From: Lunularia cruciata
Lineage: Eukaryota; Streptophyta; Marchantiopsida; Lunulariales; Lunulariaceae
Assembly: GCA_948567375.1 (NCBI GenBank)
Contig: OX419759.1
Span: 62,276,593 to 62,340,592, forward strand
Direction: 5' to 3'
Length of the DNA stretch: 64,000 nt
Both the position numbers and the translations under genes were made by a program. Below the pieces are notes generated by a model that did not search any database, was not told the origin of the DNA, and was given only the letters and a program-made list of their open reading frames with translations. Below, in pieces: positions 31,130 through 42,569 of the stretch. The stretch's first letter is position 1. Each line of letters begins with the position of its first letter.

Positions 31130-31130
31130 A

Positions 31131-31142
31131 TGGTATCAGAGC
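31131..31142 (+). other. B2 primer binding site, tRNA-iMet
   Basis: TGGTATCAGAGC follows the LTR after one base. It is the standard PBS complementary to the 3' end of plant initiator methionine tRNA. Confidence 0.93.
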
Positions 31143-31269
31143 GAGTGTTCTAGTCCAGGAGAGTGTATCACCCCTCTTGGAATAGCACAAACTATTGAAA
31201 CTGAGTAATTTGAGGTGGAGAACATAGAGTAGTCGCTAGACTTAGGAAGGACTTTAGAGAGCGGATGGG

Positions 31270-31699
31270 ATGGATGCACCGAGGGGACAATTTCCCGCAC
31301 CTAGCTTTCCATTCTCAAACCCATTCCACATCAAGGTTATGTACATCCAGCGTGAGCAGATGAGAGTATCGCTAGTTTATCACTTTGGTGTGGAATTCAT
31401 GGACAGAGTGATGAACTCACCAAACCCGGTGATTCTACCTGTGGTGATATATGACAGAGAGTGGGATTTGATGATCTACATTCTATTATGATAATATGGA
31501 TATGAATGTCCCAAATCCTCTCCCTTTCAACACTCAAGTAGAAATCCGTTATGTAGTGAGGCCAAAATTGATGTTTAGAGATTTTGTGGTTAGGAATTTT
31601 GGTGAGGAGTATTATCAACAAAAAATAGCTTCTGAGGTCCCAATGGTTGTTCTGATAGTTCGTGCGCCTTCCAGAGTGATTATATTGACTCTGTATTGA
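31270..31699 (+). pseudogene. B2 leader ORF, two modules, one frameshift
   Basis: The first frame (31270-31491) starts MDAPRGQF and has PFHIKVMYI, MRVSLVYHFGVEF, VILPVVIYD and MIYIL. A one-base shift at about 31489 links it to the frame ending at 31699. The latter reads FRDFVVRNFGEEYY then VVLIVRAPSRVIILTLY and looks like a second, weaker copy of the same module. The in-frame ATG is preceded at -5 by another, out-of-frame ATG (ATGGGATGGATG), exactly as in family C. The role is unknown. It sits between PBS and gag. Confidence 0.6.
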
Positions 31700-31732
31700 A
31701 GTAGACGTTAGCAATTGGGTGTTGCAGGAACC

Positions 31733-32821
31733 ATGGATCCGCAGTTGCAAGAGCTGGTGCAAGGAATGCAAGGGATGTTGAATGAATTTCGAGAGATTAA
31801 GATGACCATGGAGACATTGCAAAGTCAAGTGCAGATCCTCAGGAACGATCAAGCCATGCAAGAAGAAGAGCCGTCTCAAAACCCAGTACCTGCGACTAAA
31901 GTACTTGGAGAGGCACCCGTGCCTGCGAACCCTATCAACAATGAAGCCACATTGCTACTCCGGATGAAGAAGACCTGCAACATCGAGCCTTACAAGGGGC
32001 AGCGTACGATGGGAGTAGTGGAGAATTGGGTCTCAAGAATGAATCGATATTTTTGATTGTTCTCAACAGAGATCACAGAGCATGCTGCAGGCGTGTTTGC
32101 ATGTGGGTACTTGACCGATAAAGCCCTCACATGGTATGATGCTTGGGAACAATCCATGCTAGCAGAGAGAAGGGAGGTCACATGGACAGCAATGCAAGAA
32201 GGACTGCTCAAGAATTTCCAATCGGTGGATTCTGTGTAGATGGCTCGAACCCAACTATGGGGATTGAGACAGAAGAATAGCATACAAGAGTATGTGGAGG
32301 CATTTCTGGATCTACAAGTCGCAATTACCGACATGAGTCCAGCAGAGGCTCTCGACAATTTCAAACGAGGGTTGAAAGAGCGGATTCACCAAGAAGTCAT
32401 GGTGCAAAACCCTCGCACGGTATTTGAAGCTATTGCTTGTGCGCAGAGAATAGCCGGAGCAATAGGTGGAGGTGAAGGAGTAGTTCCACCTCAACATTAT
32501 CGGGCAGAAATGCCACACATGGGTGGACCAGTACCGATAGAATTGAGCAACCTTTGATTCCGGGATCAAGGAGCATGACCGCTTCAAGGAGAGCGGGGAC
32601 GGGTAGAAGAACGAAGAGATGGAGTCCCACGAGGAGAAGGGACTCAAGGAGAACAACGCCGTTGTTACAATTGTGGCCGTATTGGGCATATATCTACCAA
32701 TTGTCGCACTCGTTTCCCTAGAGGCCCTCGGCCTTCGTACAGGCGATCTTTGAACAACATGGAGAGGCACATTGAAGAGGAGGAGGTGGAAACCACTTCG
32801 GAAAACAAAGATCGCCAGTAA
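31733..32821 (+). pseudogene. B2 gag, two in-frame stops and a frameshift
   Basis: It would encode capsid and nucleocapsid. From the ATG at 31733 the frame has a coiled-coil-like N-terminus (MDPQLQELVQGMQGML) and then the retrotransposon gag domain (NWVSRMNRYF, LTWYDAWEQ, LRQKNSIQEYVEAF). TGA at 32054-32056 replaces CGA, and TAG at 32237-32239 replaces CAG. After a frameshift near 32560 the knuckle CYNCGRIGHISTNC is at about 32660-32705. The stop is TAA at 32819. Confidence 0.85.
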
Positions 32822-32916
32822 ATGTACCTCGCAGCCTAACTGGCTCAATAAGGAAGCAGAGAAGCGAGGGAAGGAAGAAGAATAATGCACAAAGATCCCG
32901 AAAGGCAACCTCACAA

Positions 32917-33252
32917 TTGATTGTCGTGAATGGAATCCTAGAAGGTAATCAAGTGAGAGTATTAATAGATTTGGGAGCAATAGAGAATTTCTTGTCTCGC
33001 TCTGTTGCAATAAGCTTGGGAATGGATCTAGAGAGAGATGGAAGTGAAGAAGTAGAGTTACCAAATGGGCAAACAGAGAGGATTGAATCATTACCTAGAC
33101 GGGTAACCTTCTCTATAGGAAAATATCAGGAAGCAATTGAGTGGCGAGTGATACAGTTACCCCGTTATGATGCAATTTTAGGCATGCCATGGATAGAGCA
33201 GTACAACCCAATGGTGGATTGGAGGAAGAAAGTAGTGAGAACCCACCAATAG
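32917..33252 (+). CDS. B2 aspartic protease domain
   Basis: This 111-codon open piece of the polyprotein would cleave gag-pol. It has IVVNGILEGNQVRVLIDLGA, where the usual catalytic D-S/T-G reads D-L-G. FLSRSVAISLGM and RYDAILGMPWIEQYNP (the ILG-M-PW motif) follow. A TAG after THQ separates it from RT. With the altered catalytic triplet and the stop it is probably inactive. Confidence 0.75.
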   Translation: MIVVNGILEGNQVRVLIDLGAIENFLSRSVAISLGMDLERDGSEEVELPNGQTERIESLPRRVTFSIGKYQEAIEWRVIQLPRYDAILGMPWIEQYNPMVDWRKKVVRTHQ

Positions 33253-33372
33253 TCAATCATTGGGGTTAAAGAAAAATCACACAAGCAGAAACTGCCTCTA
33301 TATGTCGTAAGGACGACAACTGTCTATAAGACCGATAGATGTTTTATGGGTCTAATAAGAGAAGTCTAGAGT

Positions 33373-36234
33373 GTGCAACTCGCTGGACAAATTCCTAAGA
33401 AATTGAAGGATGTGGTGGATGAGTTTCAAGATGTCTTTCCTGATGATCTACCTTCAGAATTACCACCTAAAAGGCGAGTAGATCACAAAATAGAGACACT
33501 CCCGTGGAAGACACCTCCTTGTAAGGCCCCATATCGCCTATCACCTCATGAGTTAGAGGAGTGTAAGACTCAAATTGAGGAGATGCTACAAAAAGGGTTC
33601 ATCCAACCTAGCATATCACCATATGGGGCCCCTGTCTTGTTTGTGAAGAAGAAGGATGGTACAATGTGCATGTGCATTGACTATTGGGACCTCAATCAGC
33701 AAACAATGAAGAACAAATACCCCTTACCTCGCATGGATGACCTGTTTGATCAACTCCATGGGGCAAGATACTTCACCAAACTGGACTTGCGGAGCGGTTA
33801 CAATCAAATCCGAATTGCAGAGGAGGATGTGTACAAAACTACCTTTCGAACCAGGTATGGCCACTTTGAGTATCTCATGATGCCTTTTGGCCTCACCAAT
33901 GCGCCTGCCACTTTCATAAGCCTAATGAATGACATATTTCGTCCATACTTGGATAAGTCTGTTATCGTCTTCTTGGATGATATCTTAGTATATAGTAGCA
34001 CAATGACAGAACACAAACAACATCTACGAGAGGTCCTCCAAATTCTAAGACAGAATCAGTTGTACGCCAAAATCTCAAAGTGTGAGTTTGGCAAGTCTGA
34101 AGTAGACTACTTAGGGCATAGAGTAAGTGCAAAGGGTATTCAAGTATTGACAGATAAAATAGAGGTCATTCAAAAATGGAGTGCCCCAAAAGATCAGACT
34201 CAACTTAAGAGCTTCTTGGGGTTGACGGGATTCTATCGTAGATTTGTCAAGGACTTCTCCAAGGTTGCACAACCTTTAACGGCACTACTTGGCAAGAGGA
34301 AGAAGTGGACATGGGGAACTGCACAAGAGTTGGCCTTTCAAGAATTAAAGGCCGCCTTGCTACATGCACCAATCTTGAAGTGGTATGACCCAAAACGTCC
34401 AATCAAGTTGGCTACGAATGCATCAAGCATAGCAATAGGAGCAGTCCTACAACAAGAGTGGCATGACGGATGGCATCTTATTGCATATTTCTCTCAAAAG
34501 TTGTTACCGGCAGAGCGCAACTACCACACCACAAAACGAGAAGAGCTGGCCATCGTTCTAGCAACCAAGCATTGGAAACACTACCTAGGCGAGAAGGCAT
34601 TTGTAGTAGAGACAAACCACAAACCTCTAGTCTACCTCGAGACGCAGAAGGGTCTATCTTGTCGCCAAATTTGGTGGGCAGAGTGGCGACAACGCTTCAA
34701 CATGACAATCACCTACGTGGAAGGTAAGAAGCAACTTGTAGATTCATTCACCCGCATGCCAATGGCCAACAACTTGGTGGCAGAGGTTAAGATTAACCCT
34801 GAATTCTGGCAAGAGATTCTAGCTGCTAAAAAAACTGATCCACAGATTGTAGAAGCGCAATTGTCCAAAGGTGTCACCAGCACCCAAAGGTGTCGCCGAT
34901 TGTGGATCCCAAATGTCCCAGAATTATGCACCACCATTCTAGCGGAATGTCATGATTCGGCCATTGCAGCTCATGTCGGAGTGGACAAGACCTTGGAGGC
35001 AGTCAAGCGTCATTACTATTGGCCCAAGATGAGCAACGACGTGATGGACTATGTGCGTAGCTGCCTACTTTGTCAACAAAACAAATCTTCTAATCAAGCT
35101 CCTCCAGTGCTCCTTCAACCTCTTCCCACTCCTACCCAACGTTGGGAACAAGTGAGTATGGATCTCGTTTGTGAATTACCCAAGACCACCTCAGGGTTTG
35201 ACTCCATTGTGGTCTTTATGGACCGGCTCAGCAAAATGATTCATGTATGCCCTACCACCAAGGAGGTGACCGCTCCACAACTAGCTCAACTATACTTAGA
35301 TGCAGTCTTTGCTCACCATGGCTTGTCTAGAGTACTCATCACCGATAGAGGCACCCAATTCACCAGTTTGTTTTGGCAAACACTCTTTGGTTTCTTCAAA
35401 ACCAAGTTGGCCATGTCTACAGCTTACCACCCACAAACAGATGGCCAAACAGAGCGGGCTAATTGCACGATTGAAGACATGTTACGCGGCTTCACGTTAG
35501 AAGAGCAAGAGAGGTGGGACACCCTACTACCATTGGTGGAATTCGCTTACAACAATTCAGTGAATGCCTCCACCCAGGTCACTCCGTTCTTCCTCATGTA
35601 TGATGAGCATCCCTTCACACCTTCTAGCTTGATGAAGATCCGTCCAGTGACTACCAAGGTTGATGTAGTCAACACATTTGTTTCTAGAATTCAACAAGGT
35701 GTGGAGAGCGCCAAGCACAGGTTACAGATTGCGCAAAATCGACAAAAGCAGTATGCTGATGCACACCATAGGCACATGGAGTTCAATGTTGGGGATCAAG
35801 TGTGGCTATCGACAACCAACCTCACATTAGTTGGATCTCGTAAGCTCAGACCTCATTTTATTGGGCCTTTCTCGATTCTTCGTCGCATCGGCACTGTGGC
35901 CTATCACCTTGAGCTACCACCACACATGAAGATCCATCCAGTGTTCCATGTCTCCCTATTACGCAGATATGCTCCCCGATCAGGCCAAGGTACTTCCACA
36001 CAGGACATTCGACCTTGTCCGACAGTCATTGATGGCACAGAGGAATATGAAGTGGAGCGGATTCTCCAAAAGCGCATGCATGGTACTTGCCATCTGCGGG
36101 TGGAATATCTAGTACAATGGAAAGGTTACCCTCTCTATGAAGCAACCTGGGAACCTGCTGCCAATTTGGCACATGCACCGGTGTTGGTGCAGGCATTTGA
36201 GCAACAATTGCACAACGAGGACGTTGCGTCTTAA
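33373..36234 (+). CDS. B2 RT, RNase H, integrase and chromodomain (953 residues)
   Basis: The longest open piece of B2 has [13 protein letters not shown] (RT finger), [13 protein letters not shown] (first catalytic Asp), [14 protein letters not shown] and [11 protein letters not shown] (catalytic pair). RNase H reads [13 protein letters not shown] and [10 protein letters not shown], where family consensus has Asp in both (TDAS, TDHKPL), so the RNase H site is damaged by two Asp to Asn changes. Integrase has [39 protein letters not shown] and [10 protein letters not shown]. The C-terminus is a chromodomain ([26 protein letters not shown] at about residues 880-930). Chromodomains bind methylated histone H3 and steer integration to heterochromatin. 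Confidence 0.92.
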   Translation: MQLAGQIPKKLKDVVDEFQDVFPDDLPSELPPKRRVDHKIETLPWKTPPCKAPYRLSPHELEECKTQIEEMLQKGFIQPSISPYGAPVLFVKKKDGTMCMCIDYWDLNQQTMKNKYPLPRMDDLFDQLHGARYFTKLDLRSGYNQIRIAEEDVYKTTFRTRYGHFEYLMMPFGLTNAPATFISLMNDIFRPYLDKSVIVFLDDILVYSSTMTEHKQHLREVLQILRQNQLYAKISKCEFGKSEVDYLGHRVSAKGIQVLTDKIEVIQKWSAPKDQTQLKSFLGLTGFYRRFVKDFSKVAQPLTALLGKRKKWTWGTAQELAFQELKAALLHAPILKWYDPKRPIKLATNASSIAIGAVLQQEWHDGWHLIAYFSQKLLPAERNYHTTKREELAIVLATKHWKHYLGEKAFVVETNHKPLVYLETQKGLSCRQIWWAEWRQRFNMTITYVEGKKQLVDSFTRMPMANNLVAEVKINPEFWQEILAAKKTDPQIVEAQLSKGVTSTQRCRRLWIPNVPELCTTILAECHDSAIAAHVGVDKTLEAVKRHYYWPKMSNDVMDYVRSCLLCQQNKSSNQAPPVLLQPLPTPTQRWEQVSMDLVCELPKTTSGFDSIVVFMDRLSKMIHVCPTTKEVTAPQLAQLYLDAVFAHHGLSRVLITDRGTQFTSLFWQTLFGFFKTKLAMSTAYHPQTDGQTERANCTIEDMLRGFTLEEQERWDTLLPLVEFAYNNSVNASTQVTPFFLMYDEHPFTPSSLMKIRPVTTKVDVVNTFVSRIQQGVESAKHRLQIAQNRQKQYADAHHRHMEFNVGDQVWLSTTNLTLVGSRKLRPHFIGPFSILRRIGTVAYHLELPPHMKIHPVFHVSLLRRYAPRSGQGTSTQDIRPCPTVIDGTEEYEVERILQKRMHGTCHLRVEYLVQWKGYPLYEATWEPAANLAHAPVLVQAFEQQLHNEDVAS

Positions 36235-36247
36235 AAGGAGGGAGGTC
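36233..36247 (+). other. B2 polypurine tract
   Basis: AAAAGGAGGGAGG lies between the pol stop (TAA at 36232-36234) and the 3' LTR. It primes plus-strand synthesis in this family. Confidence 0.75.
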
Positions 36248-36990
36248 TGTAATACCAAGGGTTAGCCATATGATCTAGATGTGAAATTTGGTTTGGTAAC
36301 ATCTAGAATGATGTTATACATGATGGTCAAAATAGATCAGATAGAAGTATCACCAAAAGAGTACTTCTACTAATAGGGCAGAAACCAAAATAGACTTGAG
36401 AACCTTAGAACCAATAGCTAGACATATGATTTAAAGGTGAGAATTGGTTTGGTAACATCTGGAAAGATGTTACACATGATGGACTAAACAGATCAGAAAG
36501 AGGTATCACCAAAAGAGGACTTCTACTAATAGAGTAGGAACCAAAATATGCCTGAAATCTTTGAAGGCAATTTCGGAGGCCTAAACGGATGAATTAGGCC
36601 TCGAAAATGTGCAGCTTCCCCCCCCCCCTAACAAAGGAAAGGCTGGCCTTCCCCCCCCCTTGGTTTGTCTCGTCGAGAGCTTTCCAACGGTACCTTACTC
36701 ATGTGATTCTGAGATTCCTACAGGAAGATTCCCTAAAAGATTCCCTCCGGTCAAAGCTCATTTGACCAACCAGATAGGACCTAGACCAGACAGGTCACCC
36801 ATCCAAGTAAGTAATCCAAGGGTGGAGCTTGCTCACATGTCACCTATCTGCGTCCCTAATCCTATGGTGGAGCTTCCTTGGATGCGATCCTCTTTGCCTA
36901 TATAATAAAGAGAAGGTGCTCCCTTGGGGCATCGAATGTTTGAGTGTGCAATCTGTGTTTTCTCTCTTCTCTTGTCCTCTGAGTATTACA
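36248..36990 (+). repeat. B2 3' LTR
   Basis: 743 bp, from TGTAATACCAAGG to GAGTATTACA, followed by TTGGG. It differs from the 5' LTR by scattered substitutions and small indels, including a run of 11 C at about 36618. Confidence 0.95.
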
Positions 36991-37193
36991 TTGGGACACT
37001 TGAATGAGAGAAAACTCCGAATGCCTAGCATGAGCTTCGGCTTTGGTATTTGTAGGTAGCATACAAGCCCCTTGAAGCTTCTCAAGAAGCTTCCTTGAGC
37101 CGCTTTCTTGGAGTGCAAGCCAAGTTAACCAAGAAGCTTCTCAAGAAGCTTCCTTCTAGAAGCCGCCTACTTGGCGTGCAAGCTAAGCTAGTT

Positions 37194-37208
37194 AGAAGCT
37201 TCTAGAAG
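37194..37208 (-). promoter_or_regulatory. Perfect three-unit heat-shock element in C2 3' LTR
   Basis: AGAAGCTTCTAGAAG contains GAA, TTC and GAA in consecutive 5-bp units, the canonical binding site for heat-shock factor trimers. Further GAAGCTTC dimers flank it. Confidence 0.65.
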
Positions 37209-37284
37209 CTACCTGCTTAGGGTGCAAGTTAACTAGTTGGGAAGCTTCCCAAGAAGCTTCTTAGATGCTCTAGAATATTCTAGG

Positions 37285-40200
37285 CTATTTTGTCTTATTC
37301 TCTACTTCGTAAGCCTGACTAACTTCGCCGCTAAACTCTATATTGTTATATATTTCCCCACCACTAGTTGGTGACGTCCTTGTTGCCAGTGAAGCTTTGA
37401 ATTCCTTGATGGCCATCTGTGCATTCTGGAGGTGGGAAAGAGGTTCCCATGTGGCATCATGAAGGGGATACCCTTTCCAAAGGACCTTGTACTCCGTATG
37501 TTGGCGACGGCCTCGTTGAATATGGCGATGCGCAAGGATACAATCAACTTTGTACTCCTCATGATCAATGATAGGGACAGGCAGAGGAGGAGGTTGGACT
37601 TGAGAGGAAAAGGAAGAGGAGTTAGGACCAAAGGGTTTCAACTTGGAAACATGAAAGATAGGATAGATACGCATGTGACAAGGCAAGGCAAGTTGATAAG
37701 CAATAGGAGAGAAAATGTGGGTGATATCAAAGGGTCCTATCCAATTAGGAGCAAGTTTATGAACTTGGGTATCAAGTGGGAGAGGGAGGTTACTAGAGGA
37801 TAACATGACTTTATCACCAACTTCAAAGGTGAGATCACGACAATGGTAGTCCGCATATTGTTTTTGGTGATTTTGAGCAACAAGGAGGTGAGACTTGACT
37901 TGTTGGAGAGATTGGGATATAGTGGTCAAGAATGTGGAAGTATGAGGAACCTGAGAGGGAGGGGGAGCAAGAAGAGAATCTAGAACAAGCGGATCTTAGC
38001 CAAAATTGAGAAAGAAGGGAGAAAATCCGGTGCTTGCCTATTTGGAATTGTTGTAGGCAAATTCTGCAACTGTAAGTCATTCATCCCAGTTGGTATGGTG
38101 GACATTAACAAAGGACTGCAACATATCCTCCAATGTACAATTTGCGCGTTTGGTTTGTCCATCAGTTTGAGGATGATAGGCTGTGGACAAAGCAAGCTTG
38201 GTGCCGAGTATTTGGAAGAGTGCTTGCCAAAACTTCTTGGTAAATCAAGGATCACGGTCGGAGATGAGTACATGTGGCATCCCATGATGCTTGAAGACAT
38301 TGTCAAAGTAGATTTGTGCTAAGGTTGGAGCATCCACGATATCACAGGTTGGTGCCAAGTGGATTTGCTCACTAAGCTTATCCACAAACACCATGATTGC
38401 GGTGTGTCCTTGTTTTGTCTTTGGCAAGGATGTGATGAGGTCCAAGCTCACATGCTCCCAGCAAGCGGATGGAATGGCGAGTGGTTGAAGGAGTCCACTC
38501 GGCTTCTAGTTGCTGGCCTTGTTACGTTGGCAACTCTCACATGATCGGACAAAGTCTCTAACATCTCATGTCATGTTGGGCCACCACAATTGGCATTGGA
38601 GGGTGCCCAAGGTCTTGTCCACTCCCATATGACCAGCTATTGGTAAATCATAGGCTTCTTGAAGGCGCATAAGTTGAAGATCACCTTTGGCTGGAACATA
38701 GATCTGGTCTGCATGGAATAAAAGGCCTTCCTTGAAGGAGAAGGTATTGTACTCCTTGTCGCGTGTTGTCAGACGACCATGTACCATTTGGAAGAAGGGA
38801 TCTTGTTGTAGAGCTGATTGAAACTCATTATGGACCTTAGGGTCAATAGACACTGTTGTAATTGCCGCCGTGATGAGAGGAAGAGCCTTCAAATCAGGTC
38901 ATCGTGATAGAGCATCAGGGATGACATGGAACCCACCTGGTTTATACTCAAGTTTGATGTCAAACAATTGGAGTTGCTCTTCCCATCAATGATGCTGACT
39001 CTTCATGTGCTCCAAGTGTAAGGTCTGCAACAATAGCTTGTGATCAGTTTGCATGATCACTTGTTTCCCCAAGAGATAATGCCTCCATACCTTTGTGGCA
39101 TATACCATTGCAAGTTGTTCCCGATCTTGAGTAGAGTAATTTCTTTTAGCTGTATTTAGTTGGCGAGACACAAAGGCAATAGGATGTAGTCCGTCTAGAA
39201 ATTCTTGTTGCAACACAACTCCAATTGCAAAGTTAGAAGCATCAAAATCAACCACACAAGGTAGTTGAGGATCATATGGTTGAAGAGTGGGTCTTTAAGA
39301 CACCATATGCTTTAACTTCTGGAATGCTTCTTCATGCTTGGTGGTCCACTGGAAGCTCAAGTTCTTTCCCAAGAGGTCAGTCAATGGTCCAGCCACGTGA
39401 GCATAGTAGTGGATGAACCGTTGGTAAAAACTGGCCAATCCATTGAATGCTCGTACTTCGGTAGCATTCTTCAGGGTAGGCCAATTAGTAATGGCCTTGA
39501 TCTTCTCATCTTCCATCTTGATCCCCTCTTATGAGATCTTATGATCCAAGAAGGTAACCTACTTCTGCCAAAAAGCACACTTTGACTTCTTGCAGTAAAA
39601 TTTCCACTATCGTAGTCGTCTTAGGACTTCTTGCACATGATTCACATGTTCTGCCTTTGTCCTGCTATAGATTAAGATATCATCTAAGAACACCACCACG
39701 GACCAATCTAATAGTCTCTCCAACACCCAATGCATCTGATCCATGAAGACTGTTGGAGCATTAGTGAGTCCGAAAGGTAGAACTCTCCACTCAAAATGTC
39801 CATACCTTGTGCGAAAAGTAGTCTTTTGCACGTCCTTGCCTTCAATAGGAATTTGCCAATAGCCTCTATGAAGATCCAGCTTGGAAAAGTAGCGTGCTCC
39901 ACTTAGTTGATCAAGCAGGTCATCAATCCGAGGTAAGGGATATGCATTCTTCACGGTCTGCTTATTGAGTCCACGGTAATCAATACAGAAACAAAGTCCT
40001 CCATCCTTCTTTGGAATAAATAGTACCGGTGCTCCCCAAGGAGAGGTACTATGTTGTATGAAATCCTTCTCCAACAACTTTGTAAGTGTTGTACACAACT
40101 CCTCCAACTCCTTTGGTGAGAGCCGATAGATTAGTCTACTCACTGAAGTATTCCCTAGCAATAACTCGATCTTGAAGGGCATACCTCGATCAGAGGGTAA

Positions 40201-41876
40201 TCCCTTTGGCAAATCATTTGGAAACACATCTACAAACTCCTAAACTATCCAATCAACCATTGCTTGATGAGGCTCTTGGCACTCCTCAGATTGTTCTTGT
40301 GCAATCGGCTTGATCCACACCTCGAATACAGACTTATCTTCCTCCAAAGCTTGCTCTATGGCCGCTTCATAAACAAACTTCCCTTCTAGGGACCCATCTC
40401 TCTTCCAAGCTTGCTCCATGGTTGCCTTCTTGGCAAACTTCCCATCTTGGGACTCATCTCTCTTCTAGATTTGCTCTATGGCTACCTTCTTGACAAACTT
40501 CCCATCTTGGGACTGACTATTCTTAGGCGTCTTACTCCAAGGTGCCAGACAACCTAATCAGAAATTTCTACCTTGGTGTTGTACTTGAATTTGTCGTCGG
40601 GTCCAATCAAATTGAACCTTATGACGTTCAAGCCAAGGTAGACCCAAAATGATATCATAGTGTAGAGGTGCCACTACAAACCTCATACACTCCAAATACT
40701 CCTTCCTAATCTTGAAGGTAACAGGATGTGAGGTGCAGAATGGAGAACCCTTTCTACCATCTGCCATCATCAACCTACTTCTAAACACTAGCTTGATAGG
40801 AATACCCAATTCCTTGGATACTTGCATAGACATGCAATTCTTTGAACTTCCAAAATCAACCAAAATCCTACAACCCCAATTAGATATCGCACCTTGCAAG
40901 TGAAGCAAAATTGCATAGGTTGAGCCTTCAATCCCATTGGAACTAATCAAGCTTCTAGTAGGTAGCTCAAAATCTCCTACTGGGATTCTTTGTTTCCCTG
41001 ATCATTCTGTTCCACAAACTCCATCTGGGCAACTTGTCGAGGTCACCTATTCCTAAGTGGACATTCAGCAATGCGATGTCCAACTTGGCAACAATAAAAG
41101 CAACCTCCATTTTGTCGTAATCTTTCTCTATCTGCTGTGCCAAGTGGTCTTCGTTGGATAGCATCAATCTCCATTGGTATTGGCTCTTTCACTCATGGTA
41201 CTGGTAGATTTTGTGTAGGTTGAGGTCGAGACCAAGTTGTCGCAACCAAGGAATCAAAATGCTAAGCCAATTGCATGGCTTCTTCTATGTTTTGTGGCTC
41301 CCGCATGGTCACCTCCAATTTGGTTCGTGACTTCAATCCTCGCACAAATTGATCTAGAACTTCACCTTCTTGGATATCTGGAATTTGCATGATGATGTTC
41401 TAAAATTGTGTGATGTAGCTTCTCACTAAGCCAATCTGCCTCAACTCTGCCAATTTATCTCGTGCGGCTCAGGTTGCATTTATAGTTTGAAATTGACCAA
41501 GTATTGCATCCTTGAATTCTGCTCATGTCGAAATCGGTGTAACAATCTGTCATACAACTCTTTCTACTCGGAATTGCCACCAAAGTTTTGCCACGCCATC
41601 CAATTGGCTAGAAGCCAAGAGAATTTGTTTTCTCTCGTCTTGAAGATTGGTAGCTCCAAAGTAACATTCACAATCAAACACAAAATTCTCCACTATGCTT
41701 GGAAGATTCTTGCCTTCAAACACCTTGGGTTTTGGAAATCGAATGCAATCTTCTCTATCTCAAACTGGCGCTCTGTCTATCTGTTCTTGTCGTTGCTGGT
41801 CTTGTTCATCCAACAATAGAGTAAGATGCTCAATTTGTTGTTGCATTGCAAGGTTAACATCCGGTATTGCCGCCAT
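37285..41876 (-). pseudogene. C2 gag-pol with chromodomain, few stops
   Basis: Reading from 41876 down: gag with knuckle CFYCCQVGHRIAECP (about 41060-41110) and protease (40558-40950, ILVDFGSSKNCMS). A 60-bp triple repeat comes next, then RT (39607-40227, LPFGLTNAP and the catalytic FLDDIL). RNase H (38986-39255, VDFDASNFAIGVVLQQE) and integrase (38245-38892, with HMGVDKTLG and SLDLI) follow. The C-terminal frame 37285-37929 has VMLSSSNLPL, PNWIGPFDI and a chromodomain (EYKVLWKGYPLHDATWEPL). Stops lie near 38556, 39300, 39530 and 41220, so it is inactive but younger than C1. The terminal frame runs on into the LTR. Confidence 0.88.
40340..40520 (-). repeat. Three 60-bp coding repeats between protease and RT of C2
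   Basis: Three direct 60-bp units with the core DGKFxxKxxxxQAW encode about 20 residues each. The same triplet occurs in E (62343-62522), but only one unit is in C1. Confidence 0.75.
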
Positions 41877-41909
41877 CACTACTACTCTATTCCACTACTC
41901 TCAATTTAT

Positions 41910-42125
41910 CTAATTGATTAACATATAGATGCAACACGTCCACCGTTCTCCATAAGTTACAACTGGAAGTATCAAGGGCTCCTCTGACACGGTGATCATA
42001 TGTAGAAAATCTTGCCCAAAGCACGAGGTGATGAATTGTGTGAAATGATGCTTTGGTAATATCTAGACATGAAAGTCCCAATGGTTTGGTGGAAGTGGAT
42101 TTGGTGGTCCATAAATTCCATCCAT
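41910..42125 (-). pseudogene. C2 leader ORF (71 codons, one stop)
   Basis: It lies between PBS and gag. The product begins MDGIYGPPNPL, has DFHV followed by TAG (CAG in E), then CFGQDF, PLILPVVTYG and ends CCIYMLIN. The E copy has the same length, start context (ATGGGATGGATG) and end. The FG-x-D-F and P-x-ILPVV-x-Y pattern links it to the leader ORFs of B2 and A2. The function is unknown. Confidence 0.6.
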
Positions 42126-42135
42126 CCCATTTCTG

Positions 42136-42146
42136 CTCTGATACCA
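42136..42146 (-). other. C2 primer binding site, tRNA-iMet type
   Basis: On the minus strand the LTR end CTTTTACA is followed after one base by TGGTATCAGAG, the standard plant tRNA-iMet complementary PBS. Confidence 0.85.
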
Positions 42147-42147
42147 A

Positions 42148-42569
42148 TGTAAAAGACCGAAGCCAAGGAGAGAAATAGGAGAATGGAAACTCACATTGGG
42201 ACACTTGAATGAGGGAAAACTCCGAATGCCTAGCATGAGCTTTGGCTTTGGTATTTATAGGTAGCATACAAGCCCCTTGAAGCTTCTCAAGAAGCTTCCT
42301 TGAGCCGCTTTCTTGGAGTGCAAGCCAAGTTAACCAGGAAGCTTCTCAAGAAGCTTCCTTCTAGAAGCCGCCTACTTGGCGTGCAAGCTAAGCTAGTTAG
42401 AAGCTTCTAGAAGTTTCCTTCTAGAAGCTACCTACTTAGGGTGCAAGTTAACTAGTTGGGAAGCTTCCCAAGAAGCTTCTTAGATGCTCTAGAATATTCT
42501 AGGCTATTTTGTCTTATTCTCTACTTTGTAAGCTCGACTAACTTTGTTGCTAAACTCTATATTGTTACA
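42148..42569 (-). repeat. C2 5' LTR
   Basis: 422 bp on the minus strand, from TGTAACAATATAGAG to TCTTTTACA. It has TATAAATA (42252-42259) and a dense series of GAAnnTTC units upstream of it. Confidence 0.92.
42399..42418 (-). promoter_or_regulatory. Perfect four-unit heat-shock element in C2 5' LTR
   Basis: AGAAGCTTCTAGAAGTTTCC holds GAA, TTC, GAA and TTC in four consecutive 5-bp units. It is about 140 bp upstream of the TATA box in the sense of transcription (minus strand). Confidence 0.7.

Larger units (their letters stand above)
30397..36990 (+). mobile_element. B2: chromovirus-type Ty3/gypsy element
   Basis: It is flanked by the 5-bp duplication TTGGG (30392-30396 and 36991-36995). LTRs are 733 and 743 bp and clearly diverged. 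It has a tRNA-iMet PBS, leader ORF, gag, protease, RT, RNase H, integrase with chromodomain, and PPT. It is inserted in the C2 LTR, so it is younger than C2. A few stops make it non-autonomous. Confidence 0.95.
30344..37350 (-). repeat. C2 3' LTR, split by B2
   Basis: LTR pieces are 30344-30396 and 36996-37350. The insertion between them is B2 with its TTGGG duplication. Reading the minus strand, the LTR runs from TATAACAATATAGAG to CTTTTACA. Its TATA box has decayed to TACAAATA. Confidence 0.9.
30344..42569 (-). mobile_element. C2: chromovirus copy, minus strand, inserted into C1
   Basis: It is flanked by a perfect 5-bp duplication GTATG (30339-30343 and 42570-42574). The 3' LTR (left) is split by B2. 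The internal region (37351-42147) has PBS, leader ORF, gag, protease, RT, RNase H, integrase and chromodomain on the minus strand. Its target was the protease gene of C1, a member of the same family. Confidence 0.93.

Noticed and set aside
32312-33091. 259-codon minus-strand frame in B2
   Set aside because: It lies opposite gag and protease, which carry recognisable motifs on the plus strand. Its composition is low-complexity Ser/Leu.
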